Assembly (NCBI GenBank): GCA_032156805.1
Contig: JALDXQ010000029.1
Location: forward strand, 1-49,939
DNA length: 49,939 nt
Reading direction: 5' to 3'
Source of the DNA: Gp6-AA40 sp032156805
GTDB lineage: Bacteria; Acidobacteriota; Vicinamibacteria; Vicinamibacterales; UBA2999
Both the position numbers and the translations under genes were made by a program. How positions within the stretch are numbered: position 1 is the first letter of the stretch; each line of letters opens with the position of its first letter. The notes beneath the pieces were generated by a model. That model was given only the letters and a program-made list of their open reading frames with translations, was not told the DNA's origin and made no database searches. Of the stretch, positions 37,281 to 44,929 are shown piece by piece.

Positions 37281-37483
37281 TCGTGGTGTTACCACCGAAC
37301 GAGGTTGCCGTGCATGGGCAGCAGGCGGCGTCGAGCCCGGTACTGTCCGAAAACTAAGGCGGGCTCCTCAAAGGCTAGAGTCGAGGCGTGATTCCGCTGC
37401 AGACGTGGCCGTGTCTGCTTGGTGGCCCGAGGCCGACGTCTCGGTTGCGAATCGGGCCAACCTCGATTCGACGGCGTGCGATT
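37281..37483. other. Short intergenic stretch with IS-end-like sequence
   Basis: TACTGTCCGAAAACT at about 37342-37356 resembles the end of an IS. No gene or RNA is visible. Confidence 0.25.
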
Positions 37484-37819
37484 TTAGGTAGGAAGGTCGA
37501 GCGTGACAGCCAGAGCCTCGTCGACGCGGGACATCTCGTCGGCCGTCAGTCGACCCAAGCGTGCCTTCAGCCGACTCTTGTCGATGGAACGAATCTGGTC
37601 ACCGAGCGCCCGTCCAAGTTTGCCCTTCACTTCAACTTTCGCCTCGCCAGGATACAGCGAGTCGGCGTTGCCAGTGATCGGCAGCACGACGACCCTTGTC
37701 CCGTACCGATTGCAGGAATCATTGGACACGACGACGGCGGGCCTGGTCTTGCGGATCTCGGTGCCCACGACAGGGTCGAGGTTCACCCAGTAGACGTCGC
37801 CGCGGCGTGGGCGGCTCAC
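37484..37819 (-). CDS. mazF: MazF/PemK-type toxin
   Basis: A 111-residue mRNA-interferase-type toxin: RRGDVYWVNLDPVVGTEIRK, TRPAVVVSNDSCN, VVVLPITGNADSLYPGEAKV and GDQIRSIDKSRLKARLG, the complete MazF/PemK set. The GTG start at 37819 overlaps the antitoxin stop (GTGA), so translation is coupled. The frame is open further upstream to 37852 but only inside the antitoxin. Confidence 0.9.
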   Translation of the reverse strand: MSRPRRGDVYWVNLDPVVGTEIRKTRPAVVVSNDSCNRYGTRVVVLPITGNADSLYPGEAKVEVKGKLGRALGDQIRSIDKSRLKARLGRLTADEMSRVDEALAVTLDLPT

Positions 37820-38043
37820 GCTGGCCAATCCTCGATGTCGGTGGCCTCCCACTCACTGGCTTCGGCCTCGCGCCACGGCTCTTGGGCCGCTGCCTTGTAC
37901 GCCTCGTCGAGCGCCTTCCGAGATGGTCGGAGCCGGGCGCGGACCGCATCATTTATGAAACGGCTGATGCCCTTGGCCGGCAGCTCCCGCTTCAGCCGTT
38001 CGTGGACGTCTTCGTCGATCGTGATGTTGAGCCGAACCGGCAT
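37816..38043 (-). CDS. Antitoxin of the MazF-type pair
   Basis: A 75-residue antitoxin: MPVRLNITIDEDVHERLKRE with GISRFINDAVRARLRPS form a ribbon-helix-helix DNA-binding domain, and WEATDIEDWPA is the acidic toxin-wrapping tail. The start at 38043 is chosen for the RHH start; the frame is open to 38124. Its likely operator is the palindrome at 38052-38072. Confidence 0.85.
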   Translation of the reverse strand: MPVRLNITIDEDVHERLKRELPAKGISRFINDAVRARLRPSRKALDEAYKAAAQEPWREAEASEWEATDIEDWPA

Positions 38044-38051
38044 GCTGAACA

Positions 38052-38072
38052 ATCCTGTAGTCAATACAGTAT
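38052..38072. promoter_or_regulatory. Palindromic operator of the MazEF-type module
   Basis: CTGTA-GTCAA-TACAG, extended outward by AT/AT pairs with one mismatch on each side, is nine bases upstream of the antitoxin start on the minus strand. The position suits autoregulation by the ribbon-helix-helix antitoxin; inferred. Confidence 0.55.
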
Positions 38073-38099
38073 CATGGCAGTGCCGTAATTCAATCGGTT

Positions 38100-38384
38100 G
38101 CGGAAACCGCGAGACACGATTCACCTGTGGCTATCGCAAAGTCGATCCGCGCGAGATCTTGCGCGTTGTGAGTGAACCCGGAGGTCCCGTGTCGTCGCCC
38201 GATCCCTCGAGAGCACCCACGAGACTGTCGAGTTCACAGGAATAGGCGCGCTGAGAAAGTGCATAGAGGCGTCGATGTACAGCTGATTCAGCCGCTGAAC
38301 CGAACCAGTGCTCCGGCTGTCGTTCGCCGACGGCCGCGGATAGGCGGGATGCTGAACTTCTATTACCGCGCGGCCGCGTGGTAG
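38100..38384 (+). mobile_element. IS transposase remnants
   Basis: TGTGGCTATCGCAAAGTC (38128 onward) repeats at about 44991-45008, followed by related sequence (GTTGTGAGTGAACCCGGAGG here). The second half encodes RRRPRIGGMLNFYYRAAAW near the end, the usual tail of the local IS transposases. Nothing functional is left. Confidence 0.6.
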
Positions 38385-38532
38385 CGGCAGCGCGAACGTG
38401 GTGGACCCAGCTTTCGGACAGTACGAGCTCATGGCCAGGGTGAGGTGGACATCGGCTGCATACGCTTGAATAGAGGATCGGCGGAGTCAGGAACGCGAAA
38501 TGTGAAATGGCGGATGACGCCAGACGCATCGG
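38385..38532. other. Intergenic stretch after the ankyrin gene
   Basis: No gene. It separates the IS remnant from the 3' end of the TIR-ankyrin gene; no terminator hairpin with a T-run is obvious. Confidence 0.3.
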
Positions 38533-40197
38533 TTATCGCGTGCCAAGGAGCGCCACGATCTGCTTCCGAAAGTTCAGACGGGCCAGCGTCAAGGCGGTTT
38601 GGCTCTCCTTGTTCGTCTTGCTCCGATCAGCGCCGCTTTGAACCAACACGCGAGCGGCACCGGTCAGCCCCTGCTTCGCTGAGAACATGAGCGCCGTCCA
38701 ACCGTCGCGATCCTGCGCATTGCTGTCGGCGCCTTTGTCGAGCAGCGCCTGCACTGTCTCTGGATCGTCGACGGAATCGATGGCGCCCGCTGCGTACATC
38801 AATGGTGTCCAGCCACGATCGCTTCGCGCGTTGATATCAGCGCCCAGATTCACCAGCGGTTGGATCATGTCCGTCAGATGCCGTGCCGCCGCGAGCATGA
38901 GCGCGGTGACGCCGTCGTCGGTTCTCGCATTCAGGTCTGCCCGTCCAGCAATCAACAGAAACACAATGTCTTTCTCTTCCAAGGCGTTCATCAAGGGGGT
39001 GATGCCATCCTTGTTGCGAACGTTCACATTGGCGCCGGCCTTCAGCAGCAGTCGGACAGCCTCGAGCTGCCTTGCCCTGGTGGCGACGTGAAGCGCGGTC
39101 CCGCCCGAGCCTCCGCTCCCGCGATCGACCGCGTTGACGTCAGCCCCACGATCCACCAGCAGCTCCATCATGTCCAGGTGTCCGTCATATGCAGCGCCTC
39201 CCAAGGCCATGCCGGCTGATTGATCGTTGGCGTCGGCGCCCCCGTCGAGAAGCCGCCTTGCGAGGTCGATGTGCCCCTCTGATGCGGCCCAGTAGAGCGC
39301 TTTGGCCCTGGACTCATGACTTGGACCCATGCCCAGCAGTAACTCGAAGAGCCCTGGGTCGCCGTGCCGTGCAACCGCCTGCAGTGCCCGATCCACATTG
39401 GCGCCACCTTCGATCAACAGGCGCGCGACACGGAGATGGTTGTTGTCGAGGGCCACTTCCAGTGGGCTGCCATCACGTGACGCTTCATCGGGGTCCATTC
39501 CGGCTCTCAGGAAGAGATCGACGGCTGCGATGTCGCCGTTTTCAGCAGACGTGGCTAGGCCCTCTCCATCGTAGGACAGGCCGGCGAGGGCGAGCTGCGA
39601 GCGTGCTCGCTCGGCCGTCATGAGAAACGACGGGCGCATCCAAAACAGAGAGGCGACAAACCCACCAGCCACGAGGATCGCCAACGCAACGACGGTGAGG
39701 CTGTCTGCTCTGACGAGTCGGCGAGGATCGAACGGCCGACGCGATCTGATTCCTGCAATGAGGTGACGCACGTCGTGGTCGAACTGCATCTCCCGCACCT
39801 CGACTGCTTGGCACTGAGCCAGCGGCGCCATGGTCGCCGGCAAGTCCTTCTCAGTGGGCATCGCGGCTCCGGGGAGGATGATCGGAATCACTCGTTTGTT
39901 GCGCTCCAGACCGAGCTCAATCTCGAGGCGAACGAGGTCGTGGGGGTCGTCCAAACGTCGACAACCGTCCCGATTTGCCGCTGTGAGCCAGCGAGGCCCG
40001 ATCAGAACGAACAGGACGTCGGCGGCGGAGACTCGCTCGCGGATGGACTGGAGGAAATTGTCGCCAGGTTGAAGACCGTCGGCGTCGCGAAACACGCGGT
40101 CCCGTCCCAGCGCCTTGACGAGCCGATCACACAGCCGTCCGGCATAGCCAGCACTGTCGTCGCGCCGGTAGCAGATGAAGACCGTTGAGGAAGGCAT
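38533..40197 (-). CDS. TIR-TM-ankyrin-repeat protein
   Basis: A 554-residue protein. TIR domain at residues 4-155 (TVFICYRRDDSAGYAGRLCD, RVFRDADGLQPGDNF, ADVLFVLIGPRWL, DLVRLEIELGLERNKRVIPI) with a glutamate at about 92 in the catalytic position. One membrane helix at about 165-187. From about 205 to the end are about ten ankyrin-like repeats, for example GTALHVATRARQLEAVRLLL and GWTPLMYAAGA, with many GADVNA turns. It ends LARLNFRKQIVALLGTR. Its order TIR, TM, repeat module parallels the proteins at 32616 and 40736. Substrate of the ankyrin face is unknown. Confidence 0.9.
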   Translation of the reverse strand: MPSSTVFICYRRDDSAGYAGRLCDRLVKALGRDRVFRDADGLQPGDNFLQSIRERVSAADVLFVLIGPRWLTAANRDGCRRLDDPHDLVRLEIELGLERNKRVIPIILPGAAMPTEKDLPATMAPLAQCQAVEVREMQFDHDVRHLIAGIRSRRPFDPRRLVRADSLTVVALAILVAGGFVASLFWMRPSFLMTAERARSQLALAGLSYDGEGLATSAENGDIAAVDLFLRAGMDPDEASRDGSPLEVALDNNHLRVARLLIEGGANVDRALQAVARHGDPGLFELLLGMGPSHESRAKALYWAASEGHIDLARRLLDGGADANDQSAGMALGGAAYDGHLDMMELLVDRGADVNAVDRGSGGSGGTALHVATRARQLEAVRLLLKAGANVNVRNKDGITPLMNALEEKDIVFLLIAGRADLNARTDDGVTALMLAAARHLTDMIQPLVNLGADINARSDRGWTPLMYAAGAIDSVDDPETVQALLDKGADSNAQDRDGWTALMFSAKQGLTGAARVLVQSGADRSKTNKESQTALTLARLNFRKQIVALLGTR

Positions 40198-40239
40198 CTG
40201 AAGAACCTACGTCTCGTGAACAAGATAGCGCATCGTTGT

Positions 40240-40622
40240 CCGAGTGGAGCAGCTGGTGTCGGAGGGCGATGATTTCCGGCGCAGCGAGGCGCGAGACTGG
40301 ACGACAAATCGGAGCGAGTCGAGCAGCGACGCGACGACGGACGACACGACAGCAGGTTATCGGAGAATGCCCACAATCTCAATCGACGCAACATGTGCCA
40401 AGTTCTCAGTACCCACACCCGCCAGGCAACGAATCGAGAGAGCAAGACCAGTGCGACACGGGTCGGGTTGTCGATGCGCGTGGGGCGGACGCTGCGCTCA
40501 ACGTAGCACGCGAGCTGTTTTCGGAGGAACAAGTTCTCAGCCGCGAGTTGCGCGTGCGATTGGAACGCCGCTCGCAACAGTCGCAACAGGTCAGTGAGCA
40601 GGGCGAGCACCGTTCGAGTCAC
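40240..40622 (-). mobile_element. Transposase N-terminal fragments of two IS
   Basis: The outer piece (40440-40622) starts MTRTVLALLTDLLRLLRAAF and continues SHAQLAAENLFLRKQLACYV and DNPTRVALVLLSRFVAW, a clean IS transposase N-terminus. Inside it, 40280-40412 carries a second, decayed transposase start (EIIALRHQL) similar to 19927-20045. Neither has a catalytic core. Confidence 0.65.
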
Positions 40623-40735
40623 GTGCGGAGATCATATCGTTGTGACTTGGAAGACGCGGAACGCCTGGTGGGTGCTGATCGAATTTCTGCGGAGTACAAC
40701 TATCGGTGTGCATCGTAGATAGGAACGACTTCTTC
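40623..40735. other. Short gap between IS debris and TIR gene
   Basis: Nothing recognisable. The 3' end of the minus-strand TIR gene at 40736 borders it. Confidence 0.25.
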
Positions 40736-41575
40736 TCACTGGCAACCGGACTTGCAAAATGGTTCTTGCTGTTTGCAGGTATCCTGACAAGACGCTCGAA
40801 ACTGCCCGTCGAATTCGTAGAAACAGTTACTTTCGCAGCTCCTCCTCGCAGATTCACAACCGCTACTACAGCTGCGTCGCCGCCCTTCTGCCAGCCTTTC
40901 CGCATCGTACTTGGCCTGCTTCTCCCGCTCGGTAGCTGCGCGCAGGTCCTCCGCCCTCTTCTCTTTCAACGCAGTTAATTCCTCAGCAAGTTCTTCGCTC
41001 CGCTCATCGGCCGCTTGGCGTGCTTCACGCTCCCGACTGAATTCTTGGCTCAACTCAACCACCTCGCGTGCACCCAGAGCGAGCGACGCCAGCAAAGTCA
41101 AGGTAGCGAGGCTTCCGAGGATGGCAACACGTCGGCGCTGTTCGGATCGCTTTCTGCCTCCCACGAGCTGCGACAAGTGATCGAAAGCGGCCACATGGAA
41201 CTGCGTGTCCATCGAGACGCCGTTGTACTCGATTGCCTGCGCCAGCAGTGGGGGCAAGGCGGTGGGAAGTTTGAAATCCTGCGAGAAGACAGGAACGATA
41301 GGACGATTGAGCGCCATGGCCTCCGTGACTTCGCGCAGGACCCAATCGTCGCCCGGCTTATTCTCGAAGCTCCCATTCGTACAGATCAGGACGAGCGCAC
41401 AACAGGAGTGGATGGCCGCCTGTGCCTGCGCCCAGAATCGACCTGGATCCGAGTCCGCGACGTCTATGAAAGTTCGCAGGCCCCGTGCGCGCAGCTCAAC
41501 ATCTACGAGGTGGGCGAACTCGTACCCGCTTTGTCGACGGTAGCTAATGAATACCGAACGTCTGATGCCATCCAT
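40736..41575 (-). CDS. TIR-TM-coiled-coil protein with twin CX3C tail
   Basis: A 279-residue protein. TIR domain at residues 7-135 (SVFISYRRQSGYEFAHLVDV, RTFIDVADSDPGRFW, CALVLICTNGSF, DDWVLREVTEAMALNRPIVP) with a glutamate at about 82 in the catalytic position. One membrane helix at about 149-168. A coiled coil follows (about 172-234). The C-terminus holds eight cysteines at 236, 240, 247, 251, 263, 267, 274 and 278, two identical CX3C-X6-CX3C units, which would form a disulfide-rich hairpin if exported. Start at 41575 because the family begins MDGIRRSVFISY; the frame is open to 41803. Confidence 0.85.
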   Translation of the reverse strand: MDGIRRSVFISYRRQSGYEFAHLVDVELRARGLRTFIDVADSDPGRFWAQAQAAIHSCCALVLICTNGSFENKPGDDWVLREVTEAMALNRPIVPVFSQDFKLPTALPPLLAQAIEYNGVSMDTQFHVAAFDHLSQLVGGRKRSEQRRRVAILGSLATLTLLASLALGAREVVELSQEFSREREARQAADERSEELAEELTALKEKRAEDLRAATEREKQAKYDAERLAEGRRRSCSSGCESARRSCESNCFYEFDGQFRASCQDTCKQQEPFCKSGCQ

Positions 41576-41708
41576 GCGACCACGTTCGCGTGAGTTCGCC
41601 GCCGGAGCGGTGGGCCGCGCCAAAGCCTGGCCTTCGCCTCTCTCGATTGAGCGTCGCAGTGTATAAGGGAAGTCATGGCCGGTTCGAACGCTGTCCTTCG
41701 CCAAAAGC
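41576..41708. other. Short stretch upstream of the TIR-Cys gene
   Basis: Upstream region of the minus-strand TIR gene; may contain its promoter. I see no other feature. Confidence 0.25.
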
Positions 41709-41730
41709 CTTCGGAGCAACTTCGGAGCAG
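41709..41730. repeat. Tandem 11-bp repeat (copy 3 of 5)
   Basis: CTTCGGAGCAA then CTTCGGAGCAG, the most divergent copy, 76 bases before the tRNA-Cys fragment at 41806. The repeat period and position match the other copies, while the sequence differs, as expected if each island has its own recombinase specificity. Confidence 0.6.
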
Positions 41731-41805
41731 CAACGCCCAAACAGCACACCAAACCAGGCATACCCAGGGACCAGAAGACGAAGCCAGGCATCAAGGTCCA
41801 CAACC

Positions 41806-41858
41806 CTGCGATATTTGCAAAACGTCCATCCCCGGTTCAAATCCGGGCGGCGCCTCCA
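41806..41858 (+). tRNA. tRNA-Cys 3' fragment (attachment-site copy 1)
   Basis: TTGCAAAACG (anticodon-loop region) followed by CCCGGTTCAAATCCGGG, a T-arm with perfect 5-bp stem, then CGGCGCC and TCCA. The acceptor strand CGGCGCC with discriminator T and encoded CCA identifies tRNA-Cys. Only the 3' half from the anticodon loop is present; no 5' half precedes it, so it is not a working tRNA. This is the usual form of an attachment site left by an integrated island. Confidence 0.75.
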
Positions 41859-41936
41859 AACTTCCAGTGTTACCTATGTCTCAGGAAGCACAAAATGTGA
41901 AATCACGGACTGACCAGCTCTGAACGCGCGCTCATC

Positions 41937-43370
41937 TCACCGGGATTGATTTCCCGTAGCCACAACCTTCGTGTAGGCGTTCTGAAACACACCATTCGGA
42001 TCATTCGCGATGCAGATCTCGCGAAAGCGCTCAAGCCCAGGATAGAGCGGCGCGATCTCTGCAGCTGTCAGCGGGTTGTACTTCCCCCAGTGCGGCCGTG
42101 CCGAGTAGAGCCTTGCAAACGCCCGCGCCAGGAATCCGCACACGGCGTAGTACGGCGTCCGTCGACGCTCCGGCTCGAACGTGAAGAGGCTAATCGAGTA
42201 GCGCTCTCCGCCCTCGTTCATGGCAAGGTACGTCTCCTCCCCCAGCACCCGCCGGAAGAATATGAGGTAGTGGTGCACGTATCGACCCCGTAGCGCCGTG
42301 AACTCGTCGAGCAGACCGACTCGAGCGAGCTCCCCGACGAGTCGCTCGCTCACGCCAGTGTTCAAGCCCGCGAAGAACGGAATCGCCTCCTGAAGGAACG
42401 CCCCTGCGGCCATGAGGTGCTTCTTCGGAACGAACAGCTCCATCTCGACATGCCGGTAAATGTGGTGATGGTGCGTGTGCAGCGTGAAGATCGTCTCGCT
42501 GCTGCCGCTCACCGGCGTCGACCGCATCAGCGATGGCAGCATCCGCTTCCAGAACCCCGTGACGGCGCTGGCGCCGAAGAGCCTGGCCGCTCCCAGCACT
42601 GTTTTCACGAGCGAGTGCACCCCCCACTCGCCCACGAGCACGTCGTACGCCCGGACCCAGCGCAAGCGCCGGAGCGAGAGCGCGTTCGGTTCGGGCACCC
42701 GTCGGCGGTGAAAGGCGTACCACTGCCACCCGTACGGAAAGAGGAGAAACTGCTGCTGGGGCCACTCGGCTTCCTCAGCGAGGACGGACTCGAGGGAGTC
42801 ATGCGCCTTCATGACCTCCTCCAGCCAGAACCGCGGCACAAGTTCGAGCGTGAGCTCCAGGATGATGCCCAAGCAGCCGAGGCCGGCCCGCGCGGCGAGC
42901 AGTTCGTCTCCACCGTGAATCGTTCTGATGACGGGGTCTCCGCGGTCGTTGTAGCAGGCGAGCCTCATCGTTCGTACGAAGCTCGATAGGCTCGTGTTGC
43001 CGGTGCCGTGAGTTGCCGTGGCGGTGGCGCCGGCGATGGTCTGCCGCGTGATGGCGCCAAGCGTAGGCAGGCTGAACGTCGTCTTGCGAAGCGAGTTGAG
43101 AATCTTCTCGATCGTGGCGCCCGCGCCGACCCGCGCGACGTGGCCGGCGGGCCCCTCCTCAACCGTGACGGCCGAGAAGTGTTCCAGGCTCACCAGGACG
43201 TCGGTCGCCACCACAATCCCGCTCCAGGAGTGCCCTGCGCCTTGCACCCGGATGTGACCGGCGCGGTGCCGCTCCAGGATGGCGAGTATTTCCTCCTCTG
43301 TCCGTGGGGTATATCGGTGCCGAGGCTCGTAGACGACGTTCTTCCCGAAGTTGTGCACTGTAGTTCTCAG
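41937..43370 (-). CDS. FAD-linked oxidase, sugar-lactone-oxidase-like
   Basis: A 477-residue FAD-binding (PCMH-type) oxidoreductase related to D-arabinono/L-gulono-lactone oxidases. It has NFGKNVVYEPRHRYTPRTEE, HIRVQGAGHSWSG (flavin region), TLGAITRQTIAGATATATHG and a C-terminal half with RPHWGKYNPL and FREICIANDPNGVFQNAYTK, the usual end. It could oxidise an aldonolactone with oxygen as acceptor. The family begins about at LRTTVHNFG; the codon there is CTG (43370), and a GTG follows at 43358. The frame continues upstream, without a stop, into a transposase tail. Confidence 0.75.
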   Translation of the reverse strand: MRTTVHNFGKNVVYEPRHRYTPRTEEEILAILERHRAGHIRVQGAGHSWSGIVVATDVLVSLEHFSAVTVEEGPAGHVARVGAGATIEKILNSLRKTTFSLPTLGAITRQTIAGATATATHGTGNTSLSSFVRTMRLACYNDRGDPVIRTIHGGDELLAARAGLGCLGIILELTLELVPRFWLEEVMKAHDSLESVLAEEAEWPQQQFLLFPYGWQWYAFHRRRVPEPNALSLRRLRWVRAYDVLVGEWGVHSLVKTVLGAARLFGASAVTGFWKRMLPSLMRSTPVSGSSETIFTLHTHHHHIYRHVEMELFVPKKHLMAAGAFLQEAIPFFAGLNTGVSERLVGELARVGLLDEFTALRGRYVHHYLIFFRRVLGEETYLAMNEGGERYSISLFTFEPERRRTPYYAVCGFLARAFARLYSARPHWGKYNPLTAAEIAPLYPGLERFREICIANDPNGVFQNAYTKVVATGNQSR

Positions 43371-43418
43371 GACGCCGGTGACGCTCCGGCTCTCGCCTTT
43401 GCCAGCAGTTGTGCGTAC

Positions 43419-43511
43419 TGGGGTCTGGCCCGACAAGGCGCCGTGCGGCCGGTGGTGATTGTGGTAATCCTCCCACTCTTTCAGCTTTGCGTTGAAGCGG
43501 TGGTGTTCTAA
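43419..43511 (-). mobile_element. Transposase C-terminal tail fused upstream of the oxidase
   Basis: LEHHRFNAKLKEWEDYHNHH and RPHGALSGQTPV match the end of IS481-type transposases (the HHRPHGALGGQTP motif). It is in the same open frame as the downstream oxidase, so an ORF caller will give one 533-residue chimera starting at 43538. The IS tail probably provided the upstream sequence or promoter. Confidence 0.7.
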
Positions 43512-43560
43512 GTGAACAGATGCGGCGCAGTCGCGCACGTCTGAGGCACGAGCCGACCTG

Positions 43561-43784
43561 AGGACTTCAGTCCAACTTCAGTCCACGAACGCCCAAACAC
43601 CAGGGAAACCGGGGAACACCAGAGACCAGAGAGCAAGACGAATCAACACGATAGAGAACCCAGCGAGATCTGCAAAACCTCCATCCCCGGTTCAAATCCC
43701 GGGCGGCGCCTCCAAATTCTCAGTGCAAATTCGACCGTTTGTGCGTCGGGTGCACAATCCGCGCGTCGCAGATGGACCCAAGTG
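43561..43784. repeat. About 220-bp direct repeat (left copy)
   Basis: This block matches 49610-49833 nearly base for base. It contains the 11-bp tandem repeat (ACTTCAGTCCA twice, 43564-43585), the common stretch ACGCCCAAACACC, the tRNA-Cys 3' fragment and a following stretch (CAGTGCAAATTCGACCG, CGCGTCGCAGATGGACC). The two copies bound the 6-kb segment between them. Confidence 0.75.
43664..43714 (+). tRNA. tRNA-Cys 3' fragment (attachment-site copy 2)
   Basis: CGAGATCTGCAAAACCTCC covers the anticodon stem-loop with the GCA anticodon, followed by the T-arm and acceptor end with TCCA. One extra C (CAAATCCCGGGC) breaks the T-arm geometry, and the 5' half is absent, so it is not functional. Confidence 0.72.
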
Positions 43785-44083
43785 GCCCCAAGATCGCGGG
43801 CTCTCGCCCAGATGTTCAACGGGCAATCGATTGAATCAACGCTGCTTCGCAGTTCTCGCGATCGAAGAGGTCGGAGGTTTTGAGAACCTCCGCTCTCGTC
43901 GTCGGATCGGCCGCAAAAGACGTTGTCGACTGGAACAGAACACGTGAGTGTGGCGCGCTGGTCTGCGATCAACTGCGATAGCGTCGGCGAGAGTTGCCGC
44001 GGGTAGAGCTGCATGTGCGGGGGGTGACGGGCTGTGAAGAAGTCCTCAGTCGCAAGTACCGCCGTTGGCACTCGATCACCACC
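43785..44083. other. Non-coding stretch before the Phd/PIN module
   Basis: Low-complexity GC-rich DNA; a minus-strand frame overlaps the tRNA fragment and is an artefact. I see no RNA or regulatory element other than the palindrome at its right edge. Confidence 0.35.
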
Positions 44084-44105
44084 ATGGTTAACTTGAGTTA
44101 ACCAT
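44084..44105. promoter_or_regulatory. Palindromic operator of the Phd/PIN module
   Basis: ATGGTTAAC-TTGA-GTTAACCAT is a perfect 9-bp inverted repeat, the longest operator-like palindrome in the window, 13 bases before the antitoxin start. It very probably binds the antitoxin. Confidence 0.7.
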
Positions 44106-44118
44106 CGAGGCTGGCGGT

Positions 44119-44367
44119 ATGAATGTTCCGATCAATGCGAAGCGCCTGCGCGCGACACTTCCCGACGTCGTCGAGCGTGTGCGCAAGGGCACCCGTTTTA
44201 CCGTGATCTACCGCAGCCGGCCGGCATTTCAGATTGTGCCGGTCGATGACAAGGGCGGCGCGGCGATCTCGCTCGCGGACGATACGCTCTATCATGCCAA
44301 AGCGGTGGGCTCGTCGGATGACAGACGTACGTCCATCGACCACGACGCGATCTTGTACCCGCGATGA
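44119..44367 (+). CDS. Antitoxin, Phd/YefM type
   Basis: An 82-residue protein: NVPINAKRLRATLPDVVERV, RKGTRFTVIYRSRPAFQIVP. The N-terminal half has the Phd-like fold with the ARRxLxxxxxxV-type pattern and the C-terminal tail (HDAILYPR) is disordered, as expected of an antitoxin. Its stop overlaps the toxin start (ATGA at 44364). Confidence 0.82.
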   Translation: MNVPINAKRLRATLPDVVERVRKGTRFTVIYRSRPAFQIVPVDDKGGAAISLADDTLYHAKAVGSSDDRRTSIDHDAILYPR

Positions 44368-44810
44368 ACGCCGTATTCGTCGATACCGGCGGCTGGATGG
44401 CCTGTGCGGACCGGAGCGATCCTGCACACGCGGCCTGTACGGCCGCCCGTGACACGACGCTCGAGGCTGGTCGCATCTTGATCACGAGCGACTTAGTTGT
44501 CGACGAGACACTGACGCTGATTCGATTTCGCCTCGGGCTCATAGCTGCGAACGCATGGTGGCAGCAAATCGATGGCAGCGCCCGGTTGCGATGGGAGCGC
44601 GTCGAGAACGATCGCTTCGAACGAGCGCGGAACCTCTTTTTCCAGTATCGCGATAAAGACCTGTCGTTCACGGACTGCACCAGCGTCGCGATCATGCGCG
44701 AGTTGAGGCTCACCACCGTGATCACCACAGATGATCACTTTCGTCAGGTCGGGTTCGGCGTGCTGCCCGCAACTCGGCCTCGAAGAACGCGGAAGCCGCG
44801 GCGCTCTTGA
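44364..44810 (+). CDS. PIN-domain toxin
   Basis: A 148-residue PIN ribonuclease. Acidic residues at D7 (FVDTGG), E49 (VVDETLTL), D104 (SFTDCTSV) and D123/D124 (TTDDHFRQVGF) fit the catalytic set. The basic tail (RPRRTRKPRRS) is unusual for VapC proteins and may bind RNA. It is coupled to the Phd-type gene. Confidence 0.88.
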   Translation: MNAVFVDTGGWMACADRSDPAHAACTAARDTTLEAGRILITSDLVVDETLTLIRFRLGLIAANAWWQQIDGSARLRWERVENDRFERARNLFFQYRDKDLSFTDCTSVAIMRELRLTTVITTDDHFRQVGFGVLPATRPRRTRKPRRS

Positions 44811-44929
44811 TCCGCCAGACGCACGTCAGATAATGAGGGTATGCGCGCTCCTCGACGCTCGCGAGCCAAATACCCGCTCGCGACAATCTCTGCCTACGGA
44901 CCCGACAAGAGGCGAGCGACGAAACTCGT

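Noticed and set aside
32571..41803. TIR triad as a confirmed defence operon
   Set aside because: The genes are on both strands with IS fragments between them and no known partner genes such as SIR2, Cap or Thoeris ThsA. I report a candidate only.
43643..44071. Minus-strand ORF overlapping the tRNA-Cys fragment
   Set aside because: Its sequence comes from the complement of the tRNA T-arm and repeat; a frequent annotation artefact. The same applies to 49566-49889.
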